DNA from: Roseomonas alba
GTDB taxonomy: Bacteria > Pseudomonadota > Alphaproteobacteria > Acetobacterales > Acetobacteraceae
Assembly (NCBI RefSeq): GCF_019430885.1
Contig: NZ_JAHYBZ010000012.1
Coordinates: 84,004 to 148,003, forward strand
DNA length: 64,000 nucleotides
Reading direction: 5' to 3'
Shown one piece after another: positions 8,703-16,491 of this stretch; within the stretch, counting starts at the first letter, position 1, and each line of letters opens with the position of its first letter. The notes under the pieces were generated by a model, which was not told where the DNA came from, did not search any database, and worked only from the letters and a program-made list of their open reading frames with translations. A program made the position numbers and the translations under genes.

Positions 8703-9866
8703 ATGCCCGCCGTGACCGAACCTCTCGCCCTCTACATCCACTGGCCCTTCTGTGCCGCCAAGTGCCCGTATTGCGACTTCAACTCGCATGTCCGGGACCG
8801 TGTGGACGAGACCCGCTTCCGCGCCGCCCTGCGCCGCGAGCTGGCACATGAGGCCGCGCGGGTCGGTCGCCGCCCGCTGGCCAGCATTTTCTTCGGCGGC
8901 GGCACGCCCTCCCTGATGTCCCCCGACACCGTCGCGGCGCTGATCGAGGACGCCCGCACGCATTTCGACATGGCAGAGGACATCGAGATCACCCTCGAAG
9001 CCAATCCGACCAGCGTCGAATCCGCCAAGCTGCGCGCCTTCCGCGAGGCCGGCGTGAACCGCGCCAGCCTCGGCGTTCAGTCGCTCGAGGAGGAGGCGCT
9101 GCGCTTCCTCGGCCGCCGCCACGACACCGCGCAGGCGATCGCGGCGCTGGAGGCCGCGCGTGCCATCTTCCCCCGCCTATCCTTCGACCTGATCTATGCC
9201 CGCCCCGGCCAGGCCGAATCCGCCTGGCGCGCCGAACTCCGCCGCGCCCTGGCGCTCGCCGCGGATCACCTCTCGCTCTACCAGCTCACCATCGAGCCGG
9301 GCACGCAGTTCGCCACGCTGCACGCCCGCGGCGCCTTCGCCCTGCCCGAAGGCGACGACGCCGCCCGCCTGTATCTCGCCACCGCCGAGGAAGCCGCGCG
9401 CTTCGGCCTCGCCGCCTATGAGGTCAGCAACTACGCCAAGCCCGGCGCGGAGAGCCGCCACAACCTCGCCTATTGGCGCTATGGCGACTATCTCGGCATC
9501 GGCGCCGGCGCGCATCAGCGCCTGCTGCGCGACGGCACCATGATCGCCACGCGCCGCCACCGCGCGCCCGAGGAATGGGCCGCCCGCGTCGAACGCGACG
9601 GCCATGCGGCGGTGGAGGAAGAACACCTCGCCCCCGCCGAGCGCGCCCGCGAGGCCCTGCTGATGGGCCTGCGCCTCACCGAAGGCATCGACCCCGCACG
9701 CATCGAAGCGCGATCCGGCCTGCCCTTCGCCACGACCGTCGACCCGGCCATGCTCGCCGCCCTGATCGACGAGGACTACCTGGTCTGGACGCAAGCTGGC
9801 CGTCTGCGTGCGACGGAGGAGGGAATCCTCCGCCTCGACGCTCTGCTCCCCGTACTCCTGCGGTAG
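8703..9866 (+). CDS. hemW: Radical SAM heme chaperone HemW
   Basis: The 387-residue protein begins LALYIHWPFCAAKCPYCDF, with the cluster-binding cysteines C17, C21 and C24 and the Y-C-D-F context that separates HemW from the coproporphyrinogen dehydrogenase HemN. The glycine-rich SAM motif FFGGGTPSLM and the SLGVQS stretch follow, and the C-terminal part keeps EEHLAPAERAREALLMGLRL of the HemW tail. HemW binds heme and hands it to membrane targets such as respiratory enzymes. The start at 8703 is preferred over an in-frame ATG further up because the conserved domain starts directly after it. Confidence 0.92.
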   Translation: MPAVTEPLALYIHWPFCAAKCPYCDFNSHVRDRVDETRFRAALRRELAHEAARVGRRPLASIFFGGGTPSLMSPDTVAALIEDARTHFDMAEDIEITLEANPTSVESAKLRAFREAGVNRASLGVQSLEEEALRFLGRRHDTAQAIAALEAARAIFPRLSFDLIYARPGQAESAWRAELRRALALAADHLSLYQLTIEPGTQFATLHARGAFALPEGDDAARLYLATAEEAARFGLAAYEVSNYAKPGAESRHNLAYWRYGDYLGIGAGAHQRLLRDGTMIATRRHRAPEEWAARVERDGHAAVEEEHLAPAERAREALLMGLRLTEGIDPARIEARSGLPFATTVDPAMLAALIDEDYLVWTQAGRLRATEEGILRLDALLPVLLR

Positions 9867-9953
9867 CACGCGGTTTCGGCAACCATTCCGCGATCCTCCG
9901 CGTTTCCCCGTCAGATGGCCGCATGGCGCGGCCCGGAACAGGAGGTCGGGACC

Positions 9954-10031
9954 ATGCGTTCGATCATTCTCTACCTGCTGGGTGTGCCCATCGTGGTCAT
10001 CATCCTGCTCAACGTTTTCCACCTGATCTGA
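9954..10031 (+). CDS. Small membrane peptide of 25 residues
   Basis: A short gene with a good ribosome site (AGGAGG, seven bases before the ATG) encodes MRSIILYLLGVPIVVIILLNV and then FHLI. One basic residue is followed by a single hydrophobic helix, so the peptide should sit in the inner membrane. I recall similar tiny proteins of alphaproteobacteria only as unnamed hypotheticals. It stands alone between hemW and a small lipoprotein gene. The call rests on the Shine-Dalgarno sequence and the clean membrane-helix composition. Confidence 0.6.
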   Translation: MRSIILYLLGVPIVVIILLNVFHLI

Positions 10032-10078
10032 TCGGGCGGCCCGCGCCTTTCCACACATTGAGAGAGGAGAAGCCAACC

Positions 10079-10321
10079 ATGATCCGCAGCTTTCCCGCCA
10101 TCATCGCCCTCGCCGCCGGCCTCGGCCTCGCCGCCTGCGGCACCTCGCCCGGCGAGCGCGCCGTGTCCGGCGGCCTGCTCGGCGCCGGCGCGGGCGCCGC
10201 GGTGGGGTCCTTCTCCGGCAACGCCGGCACCGGCGCCCTGATCGGCGGCGCGCTGGGCGCGGTGGGCGGCGCGGCGACGTCGCCGAATACCGTGAACCTG
10301 GGCGACCCCGCCTGGCGGTAA
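10079..10321 (+). CDS. Small glycine-zipper lipoprotein
   Basis: An 80-residue protein with a lipoprotein signal (AIIALAAGLGLAACGTS, cysteine about residue 20) followed by a glycine-zipper region GGLLGAGAGAAVGSFSGNAG and GALIGGALGAVGGAA. This fits the YMGG-like/17-kDa-antigen group, outer-membrane lipoproteins that may insert or oligomerise through the small-residue helix. AGAGAGGAGAAG before the ATG is a plausible ribosome site. No function beyond envelope location can be read. Confidence 0.8.
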   Translation: MIRSFPAIIALAAGLGLAACGTSPGERAVSGGLLGAGAGAAVGSFSGNAGTGALIGGALGAVGGAATSPNTVNLGDPAWR

Positions 10322-10346
10322 GCGGCGGCCAAGCGTTTAGGCGCGC

Positions 10347-10572
10347 ATCGGAGGGGCCCTGCCCCTCCGAACCACCCCGCGAGGTGCTTGGAGCACCTGG
10401 ACCGCAATCGATTGGCGCCAAGCACGACAGACACGCCGCACCCGCCAAAACGCGCTCCGGGCGTAAGGGTGGGTTTCGGCTCTCATGCTGTCAGGGGCGC
10501 CCAGCGCCAAGTTGAGGTTGCAAAGGTCTTTCGGCCTTTGCCGGGATGGCTTGGAGGAGCAAAGCCCCTCCA
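10347..10572. repeat. Long mosaic repeat, copy A (about 226 bp)
   Basis: It opens with a GGAGGGGC...GCCCCTCC hairpin at about 10350-10368 and continues with a segment containing GAGGTGCTTGGAGCACCTGG. It ends with a GCAAAGG...CCTTTGC hairpin (10520-10541) and a second GGAGGAGC...GCCCCTCC hairpin. The first 60 bases and the last 70 bases match the repeat at 57724-57950 almost base for base, while the centre is diverged. It occupies most of the 352-base gap before the Nfu gene, in which I see no other feature. Confidence 0.88.
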
Positions 10573-10673
10573 ATTCCACGGTCGAGGCCCGAACGGGCCG
10601 CCCTGTCCGGTTGCATGCGCCGGGTTTCCGGACCACATAGGTCGGGAATTCAGACCTTCCGCGGAAGTTCGCC

Positions 10674-11243
10674 ATGTTCATCGAGACCGAAGCCACCCCC
10701 AATCCCGCCACGCTGAAGTTCCTGCCCGGGCGCGACGTCCTGGGCGATCGCGGCACGGCGGATTTCACCGCGGCCGAGGACACGGCCGGACGATCCCCGC
10801 TCGCCGAGCGTGTCTTCCAGGTCGGCGAGGTGGCGCGCGTCTTCCTCGGTGGCGATTTCGTCACCGTTACGAAGACGACGGACGCCGACTGGACACTGCT
10901 GCGCCCGCGCGTGCTCGGCGCGATCATGGAGCACTATCTGTCGGGCCTGCCCGTGCTCGAGGCCGGTGAGGCCGAGGGTGAACACGGCGAGGACTACGAC
11001 CCGGTGGATGAGGAAGTCGTCTCGCAGATCAAGGAACTGCTCGACACCCGCGTCCGCCCGGCGGTCGCCGGCGATGGCGGCGACATCGTCTTCCGCGGCT
11101 TCCGCGAGGGTATCGTGCGACTGCACATGCAGGGGGCCTGCTCGGGCTGCCCGTCCTCCCGCGCCACCCTGAAGCACGGCGTCGAGAACATGCTGCGCCA
11201 TTACGTGCCGGAAGTGGTCGCGGTGGAGCAGGTCGAAGCCTGA
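10674..11243 (+). CDS. NifU-like Fe-S cluster carrier, Nfu type
   Basis: A 189-residue protein with the Nfu N-terminal domain (MFIETEATPNPATLKFLPG) and a C-terminal NifU domain beginning VSQIKELLDTRVRPAVAGDG and carrying the cluster-binding CSGC at residues 156-159. Two such monomers bridge one 4Fe-4S cluster and deliver it to client enzymes such as lipoyl synthase. The N-domain is the mitochondrial/alphaproteobacterial form. A palindromic repeat begins directly on its stop codon. Confidence 0.93.
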   Translation: MFIETEATPNPATLKFLPGRDVLGDRGTADFTAAEDTAGRSPLAERVFQVGEVARVFLGGDFVTVTKTTDADWTLLRPRVLGAIMEHYLSGLPVLEAGEAEGEHGEDYDPVDEEVVSQIKELLDTRVRPAVAGDGGDIVFRGFREGIVRLHMQGACSGCPSSRATLKHGVENMLRHYVPEVVAVEQVEA

Positions 11244-11375
11244 GAGACCGTTTGAATCGTCCGGCACCCCCACCCGGCCACCCATCCAGGATACTGCCGT
11301 TGGGTGACCGGGTGGGGGTGCCGGCCGGTGCCGGACATGGATATGCGCCGATCGGCGCATTTCCAAACGGTCTCT
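11243..11375. repeat. Stop-codon-abutting palindromic element, copy 2 (133 bp)
   Basis: Its ends AGAGACCGTTTG (11243-11254) and CAAACGGTCTCT (11364-11375) are a perfect inverted pair. An inner arm at 11259-11277 pairs with the right arm at 11308-11335; compared with the copy at 7635-7778 the left arm has lost about ten bases. As in that copy, the element starts on the third base of the upstream gene's TGA, and TGAGAGACCG is shared across both junctions although the genes are unrelated. Confidence 0.9.
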
Positions 11376-11485
11376 GACCCGTCATTCACGGAACTGATCG
11401 CCGCCATCAGCCCCACGCCCTGGTGGGGTTGCGGCGCGCGGGCTTATGCGGTGGCATCGCAGCATTTCCCATCCAGGACATCGAC

Positions 11486-12082
11486 ATGGCCCACGAGACG
11501 ATCGACGCCGCCGCACTCGACCAGCTGTTCCGCGAGGCCCGCACGCAGAACAAATGGCAGGACCGGCCGGTGCCGGATGCCAAGCTCCACGAACTCTACG
11601 ACCTGGTGAAGCTCGGCCCGACCAGCGCCAATGCCTCGCCGGCCCGCTTCGTCTTCGTGCGCACGCCGGAAGGCAAGGCCAAGCTGAAGGAGGCGCTGTC
11701 CTCGGGCAACATGGAGAAGACGATGACCGCCCCGGTCACCGTTATCGTCGCCCATGACCTCGACTTCCACGAGAAGCTGCCGACGCTCTTCCCGCATGCG
11801 CCGGATGCGAAGAACTGGTTCACCTCGAGCCCGTCCTTCGCCGAGCAGACCGCCTTCCGCAACGGCTCGCTGCAGGGCGCCTACCTGATCCTGGCGGCCC
11901 GCGCGGTCGGCCTCGATGCCGGTCCGATGAGCGGCTTCAACAACGCCAAGGTGGATGAGCTGTTCTTCGCCGGCACGCGCTGGAAGTCGAACTTCCTGAT
12001 CAACCTCGGCTATGGCGACCCCGCGGGCCTGTTCGAGCGCAACCCGCGCCTGAGCTTCGAGGAAGCCGCCCGTTTCGAGTAA
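11486..12082 (+). CDS. RutE/HadB-like malonic semialdehyde reductase, nitroreductase family
   Basis: This 198-residue flavoprotein shows the family's LDQLFREARTQNKWQDRPV start, KLGPTSANASPARFVFVRT (FMN-binding region, about residues 43-61) and the C-terminal GFNNAKVDELFF with LINLGYGDP. The closest named relatives reduce malonic semialdehyde to 3-hydroxypropionate in pyrimidine breakdown (RutE), but no other rut genes are nearby, so the physiological substrate is open. It starts 110 bases after a palindromic repeat. Confidence 0.85.
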   Translation: MAHETIDAAALDQLFREARTQNKWQDRPVPDAKLHELYDLVKLGPTSANASPARFVFVRTPEGKAKLKEALSSGNMEKTMTAPVTVIVAHDLDFHEKLPTLFPHAPDAKNWFTSSPSFAEQTAFRNGSLQGAYLILAARAVGLDAGPMSGFNNAKVDELFFAGTRWKSNFLINLGYGDPAGLFERNPRLSFEEAARFE

Positions 12083-12279
12083 TCCGGGTCACAGCGCATC
12101 GGGCCGGCCGCGATGGTTCGCCTGTTCGCCTCCTTCGCTGGAAATCTGGCGAAGTGGGCGAGCAGGACATCGGGGGGCGACCTGAAACGCTTCACGGCAC
12201 GATTCGTATCCAGCTTGAAACTGTCGGCGCGGCGGTCGATCCTTGTGGCCACATCGCTATTTCGGCAGGAACGCGCAGC

Positions 12280-13173
12280 ATGCCTCGACGCCTTCTGACC
12301 GCCGCCGCCGCGCTGATCGGGCTAATGGCCGCGCCGGAATTTGCCTTCGCCCAGAAGGGCCAGAACCCGGCCGAGAGTCGGCCCGCCGTGATGCCATTCG
12401 GCAGCGTGGGCGCTGACGGTGCTGCCGCGATCGGGGCCGGGCTGCGCCTGTTCCCGGCCGCGGCCGGTTCGCCCATGGCCCCAGCCAACCCGGCACCGGC
12501 ACCCGCCTCGGTGCCCGTGGCGCCGTCGGGTGCTGCCGGTCCGGCGGTGAAGCCCGTCGCTGCTGCCGCACGGCCGGCTCAGCCCAACTTGCCTACGACC
12601 AAGCCAGCCGCAGCGGGCGCGCCCGCCGGGGCGCCCGCCGTGCTGCGCAGCCCGACGGCCTTCGCGCCGGATCCGTCCATCACGGCACGTGTGCGCCAGC
12701 AGGTCTTGGCTACTGCCCTGCCGACCAGCCCCGATCCGGACGCTCTCCGTGCCACCGTGAACAGCGGCCGGCCCTGGCAGGAATTCGACCAGCTGTTGAC
12801 CCAGCATGGCTATGACCCGCGCGACTTGGCCGATGTCGTCGCGGCCTTCTACCTGATCGCCTGGGAGGTCGCGACCGGCGGCGATGCGCTTGCCCAGCCT
12901 GCCGGCATTGCCGCGGTGCGCGGCCAGGCGCGGCAGATGCTCGCGACCAACCAGGCGATGGCGCGCTTATCCGAGGCGGAACGCCAGGCGACGGCGGAGA
13001 CCCTCGCCTTTCACGCCATGGCCATCGCCGCGCGCAACCAGGACCTGCACAATGCCGGCGGAGGGCCTCAGGTGGCCGCATACCGCACCGAAGTGGCGAA
13101 TGCGGTCGCGCAATGGCAGGGGATCGACCTGCGGCGCTTCGCCCTGATGCCGAGCGGGTTCCAGGAGCGCTGA
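12280..13173 (+). CDS. Exported protein with Pro/Ala-rich linker, function unknown
   Basis: The ATG at 12280 gives a signal peptide (MPRRLLTAAAALIGLMAAPE, cleavage near AFAQ) and a 297-residue precursor. Residues about 60-165 are a low-complexity linker of proline and alanine. The remainder is a folded, helix-rich domain with ARVRQQVLATALPTSPDPDAL, DQLLTQHGYDPRDLADVVAAF and a C-terminal ending FALMPSGFQER. The domain looks like an unnamed periplasmic family; I do not recognise a function. It stands alone. Confidence 0.7.
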   Translation: MPRRLLTAAAALIGLMAAPEFAFAQKGQNPAESRPAVMPFGSVGADGAAAIGAGLRLFPAAAGSPMAPANPAPAPASVPVAPSGAAGPAVKPVAAAARPAQPNLPTTKPAAAGAPAGAPAVLRSPTAFAPDPSITARVRQQVLATALPTSPDPDALRATVNSGRPWQEFDQLLTQHGYDPRDLADVVAAFYLIAWEVATGGDALAQPAGIAAVRGQARQMLATNQAMARLSEAERQATAETLAFHAMAIAARNQDLHNAGGGPQVAAYRTEVANAVAQWQGIDLRRFALMPSGFQER

Positions 13174-13316
13174 GGGAGCGTTGGAGGATTGTCCCTCCGA
13201 ATCGTCCATGATCCGGGGGGGGGAGGTGCCGAGGCTCGGCGCGGATCTGACAGACCCGTGAAATATGCGTGGGGAAGGATCAGGCGCCGATCGTCGACGG
13301 GCACCTACAGCAGATC

Positions 13317-13412
13317 CTGTCCGGATGAACTCATCTGGACAGGTGAAGATGCTCGCAAAAACAAGCATCTAGAGCATTGCAGGTGAACGGAAGTTTGCCG
13401 GAAACGCTCTAG
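13317..13412. repeat. Cluster of intergenic hairpins upstream of panC
   Basis: The 397-base gap 13174-13570 has no gene. It contains a G9 run at 13215-13223 and three inverted repeats: CTGTCCGGATGA with TCATCTGGACAG (13317-13342, 11 of 12 paired), AGATGCT with AGCATCT (13347-13370) and CTAGAGC with GCTCTAG (13369-13412). Hairpins of this CTAGAGC type are common between genes in alphaproteobacteria. Confidence 0.75.
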
Positions 13413-13570
13413 CGTCGCTCCGACGTTTCCGGGCGCTCTGACGCCAGCGGCCTTGCCGATCCGATACTCCGCATTGCCGCATTCGTGCCTGCGGTGGCGA
13501 CAACGTCGTCAAGGTTGATGTCGCGCTGCCTGGTTGAGACGGGGCTCCGACAGGCTGCTAGAAGGCCTGG

Positions 13571-14410
13571 ATGCTGATCTGCCGTGACCTCGCCTCCCTC
13601 CGCGCCGCTACCGCCTCGCTGCGGGCTGCCGGTAAACGCCTCGCCCTGGTGCCCACCATGGGGGCACTGCATGACGGGCACCTCGCCCTGGTTGCCGCCG
13701 GGCGCCAGGCCGCTGATGCCGTGGCCACGTCCATCTTCGTCAATCCGCTGCAATTCAATGCGAATGAGGATCTGTCGCGCTATCCGCGCGACGAGGAGGG
13801 CGACCTCGGGAAGCTGCAGGCCGCCGGCTGTGACCTGGTTTGGATGCCGCCCGTCGAGGCCATGTATCCGCCCGGCAGTGCCACGGTGATCGAGGTCGCG
13901 GGCCCGACCGCCGGGTGGGAAGGCGATGCCCGCCCCGGCCATTTCCGTGGTGTCGCGACGGTCTGCTGCAAGCTGTTCCTGCAATCCCAGGCCGAGGTTG
14001 CCGCCTTCGGCGAGAAGGACTGGCAGCAGTTGCAGGTCGTCACCCGCATGGCCACCGATCTCGACATTCCCATCCGCATCCTTCCGGTGCCGACCGTGCG
14101 GGAGCCGGATGGGCTCGCCATGTCCTCGCGCAACCGGTTCCTCTCTGTCGAGGACCGCGCGACCGCACCCGTGCTGTACCGGACAATGACCCGCGCGGCA
14201 TCGGAGATCGCCGCCGGCCGCGCGGTCGGCCCCGCGCTGGCTGATAGCATCGAGGCGCTGCGTGACACCGGCTTCGCGCCGGACTACCTCGCGCTGGTAG
14301 AAGCCGAGACGCTGAAGCCGCTGACCGCGCGGCGCCCGGGCGGCCCGATGCGGATCATCGCGGCAGCACGGCTCGGGACGGTGCGGCTGTTGGACAACAT
14401 TCCCGTCTGA
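13571..14410 (+). CDS. panC: Pantoate--beta-alanine ligase
   Basis: PanC condenses pantoate and beta-alanine with ATP in the pantothenate/CoA pathway. The 279-residue protein is of normal size and shows the HIGH-like motif LVPTMGALHDGHLALV (residues about 25-40), FVNPLQFN, the substrate loop RPGHFRGVATVCCKLF, GEKDWQQL and the KMSKS-equivalent LAMSSRN. The usual partner panB is not in the window, so panC appears to be expressed alone here. Confidence 0.97.
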   Translation: MLICRDLASLRAATASLRAAGKRLALVPTMGALHDGHLALVAAGRQAADAVATSIFVNPLQFNANEDLSRYPRDEEGDLGKLQAAGCDLVWMPPVEAMYPPGSATVIEVAGPTAGWEGDARPGHFRGVATVCCKLFLQSQAEVAAFGEKDWQQLQVVTRMATDLDIPIRILPVPTVREPDGLAMSSRNRFLSVEDRATAPVLYRTMTRAASEIAAGRAVGPALADSIEALRDTGFAPDYLALVEAETLKPLTARRPGGPMRIIAAARLGTVRLLDNIPV

Positions 14411-14520
14411 CAGCCGACGGACCTGGGGGGATCTGCCTCTGCACTTGCCCGAAGGATTTCGCTGCGATCCCGGATCGGCCATGCCATGATCCGGCTATCG
14501 AGCCCTTCGGGATCTGCGCC

Positions 14521-15153
14521 ATGCGCCACCTCGCCGTCGCCCTGCTTCTTGCCGTCGCCATCGCCGCGCCCGCTGGCGCCCAGGTGATGTACAATGGCTG
14601 GAATATTGGCCCCGACTATGGGGCCATGGTCGACCAGGTGAACCGCGACCGCGCCGCCCAGATGCAGCAGATGCAACAGGGTGAGCAATGGGTCATCCAG
14701 CAGGCCATGCAGGACCCCATCTGCCAGCAATACTATGCCCAGCACCGCGCCCAGGGCGGCCAGACCCCTTGGCCCGCCTTCGCCTACCAATGCGCCGCCA
14801 CCGGCCGCTTCTCACGCGAAGGCATGCAGGCTTTTCGCGACAATGAAAGCCGCAATCAGCGCGCCGAGCAGGATCGCTACCGCGCCTTGCAGGACGCCGA
14901 GCGTCAGCGCGGCATGGCCCAGGGCCAATGGGCGGACGGTTACGGCCGCAACCAAGCCGAGATGGGTCGCGTGATGCAGGGCCAGCAGACCTGGACGGAC
15001 CCGCGGACTGGCCAGCAACAGGTGTTGCCCTACACGGGCGGCGCCATCACGCGCGACCCCGCCACCGGCCGCGTCTACGGCCGCGACGCCAGCGGACAGC
15101 AATATGTCCAGGGCTCCGATGGCCTGTGGTACGCCCTGCGGCCTGGCTGGTGA
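14521..15153 (+). CDS. Exported Gln-rich protein, unknown function
   Basis: A 210-residue precursor with a clear signal peptide (MRHLAVALLLAVAIAAPAGA, cleaved before QVMY). The mature part is rich in glutamine, tyrosine and arginine, for example RDRAAQMQQMQQGEQWVIQQ, and contains a pair of cysteines (CQQYY and YQCAATG) that could form a disulfide. The C-terminus carries small repeats of tyrosine-glycine-aspartate type (RVYGRDASGQQYVQGSDGLW). No known domain is evident; secreted or periplasmic location is the only supported statement. Confidence 0.7.
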   Translation: MRHLAVALLLAVAIAAPAGAQVMYNGWNIGPDYGAMVDQVNRDRAAQMQQMQQGEQWVIQQAMQDPICQQYYAQHRAQGGQTPWPAFAYQCAATGRFSREGMQAFRDNESRNQRAEQDRYRALQDAERQRGMAQGQWADGYGRNQAEMGRVMQGQQTWTDPRTGQQQVLPYTGGAITRDPATGRVYGRDASGQQYVQGSDGLWYALRPGW

Positions 15154-15278
15154 GCCGAGCTCCGCCTGCTCCCCCGTGCATGGCGGATCACTGGAATTTC
15201 CGCGAACGCACCGGGTCAACAGGCATCTGAAGGCGGCGTCTTTCCAAGTGCCCGCTTCGATCCGCGACTGCGGCTATC

Positions 15279-15367
15279 GGAGGGGCAACGCCCCTCCGGT
15301 TCTACAGCCGAAGCAGCCCAGTAGGGTCTGCAGCGAGGAGAAGTCCGGAGGGGAACGATACCCCTCC
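15279..15367. repeat. Two GGAGGGG-type hairpins between convergent genes
   Basis: GGAGGGGC-AAC-GCCCCTCC lies at 15279-15297 and GGAGGGG-AACGATA-CCCCTCC at 15347-15367. They fall between a plus-strand gene ending at 15153 and a minus-strand gene ending at 15379, where they could end transcription, though neither has a T-run. The arms match the short hairpin used in the longer mosaic repeats of this window. Confidence 0.75.
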
Positions 15368-15378
15368 GCTCTCATCCC

Positions 15379-16491
15379 TCACAGCGCGTGCATGGGCGCC
15401 GCGATCGCCTGGTCCATGTCCCACTTCGCGAGCGTATTCCAGCCGCGCTCATACTGCGGCGGGATGCCAAGCGCCCCAGCGCGGCCCAGTTCCGCCGCCG
15501 CGCGCATCGGCCAGTAGGGTTCGCGAAGCAGCACGCGGGCCAGCAGGATCAGGTCGGCCTTGCCCTCGGCCAGGATCTGCTGGGCCTGCTTCGGCTCGGT
15601 GATCAGGCCGACGGCCGCGACGGGGATGCCCGCGCCGTGCTTCACCGCCTCGGCGCCCGGCACCTGGTAGCCCGGCCCAAGCACGATCTTCTGCCCGGCA
15701 TCGAGACCGCCGGAGGACACGTCCATCAGGTCCACGCCGAGCGCCTTCACGCGGCGGGCGAGTTCGACGCTCTCCTCGGTCGTCCAGCCGCCATCCACCC
15801 AGTCGGTGTGGGAGATACGCAGTGCCAGCGGCATGTCGGCCGGGATCGCGGCGCGGACAGCCGTCGCCATTTCCCGCACGAAGCGGGTGCGGCCTTCGAA
15901 GTCACCGCCCCAGGAATCATTGCGGCGGTTGCTGATCGGGCTGAGGAACTGGTGGCCGAGATAGCCATGCGCGCCATGGATCTCGATGAAGCGGTAACCG
16001 GCCTTCACGGCGCGCTTCGCGGCTTCGGCGAAGGCGGTGATGGTGGCGCCGATCTCGGCCTCGGTCATGGCGTGCGGCACGGCGAAGCCTTCGAAGGCCT
16101 CAGCCGAAGGCGCCATGGTGGTCCAGGAGTTCTTCGCCGGGCCGTGCACCCAGGGCGCGGCGCGCGATGCCTTGCGCCCGGCATGGGCGATCTGGATGCC
16201 GGCGACCGACCCGGCCGCGTGAATGGCCGCGACCATGCGCGCATGGGCGGCCATCTGCGTGTCGTTCCAGATGCCGACATCGGCGGGGGTGATGCGGCCT
16301 TCCGGCAGCACGGCCGAGGCTTCGGTGATCACCAGGCCCGCGCCGCCCACGGCGCGCGAGACGAGGTGCTGCATGTGCCAGTCGGTCGGCACTCCATCCT
16401 CACGGCACGAATACATGCACATGGGCGAGACGCCGATGCGGTTCTTCAGCGTGAGGCCACGCAGGGTGAAGGGCGAGAAGAGATCGCTCAC
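15379..16491 (-). CDS. NADH:flavin oxidoreductase, old yellow enzyme of the YqjM/NamA type
   Basis: A 370-residue TIM-barrel flavoenzyme. It begins LFSPFTLRGLTLKNRIGVSP with the YqjM-specific MCMYS (the cysteine that tunes FMN) and continues with IQIAHAGRKAS, the substrate-binding H-x-x-H region RFIEIHGAHGYLGHQFLSP and the SNRRNDSWGG loop. Enzymes of this class reduce activated C=C bonds of enals and enones with NADPH. The start codon overlaps the stop of the DUF2272 gene upstream (ATGA at 16488-16491), so it is the last gene of a translationally coupled trio. Confidence 0.92.
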   Translation of the reverse strand: MSDLFSPFTLRGLTLKNRIGVSPMCMYSCREDGVPTDWHMQHLVSRAVGGAGLVITEASAVLPEGRITPADVGIWNDTQMAAHARMVAAIHAAGSVAGIQIAHAGRKASRAAPWVHGPAKNSWTTMAPSAEAFEGFAVPHAMTEAEIGATITAFAEAAKRAVKAGYRFIEIHGAHGYLGHQFLSPISNRRNDSWGGDFEGRTRFVREMATAVRAAIPADMPLALRISHTDWVDGGWTTEESVELARRVKALGVDLMDVSSGGLDAGQKIVLGPGYQVPGAEAVKHGAGIPVAAVGLITEPKQAQQILAEGKADLILLARVLLREPYWPMRAAAELGRAGALGIPPQYERGWNTLAKWDMDQAIAAPMHAL

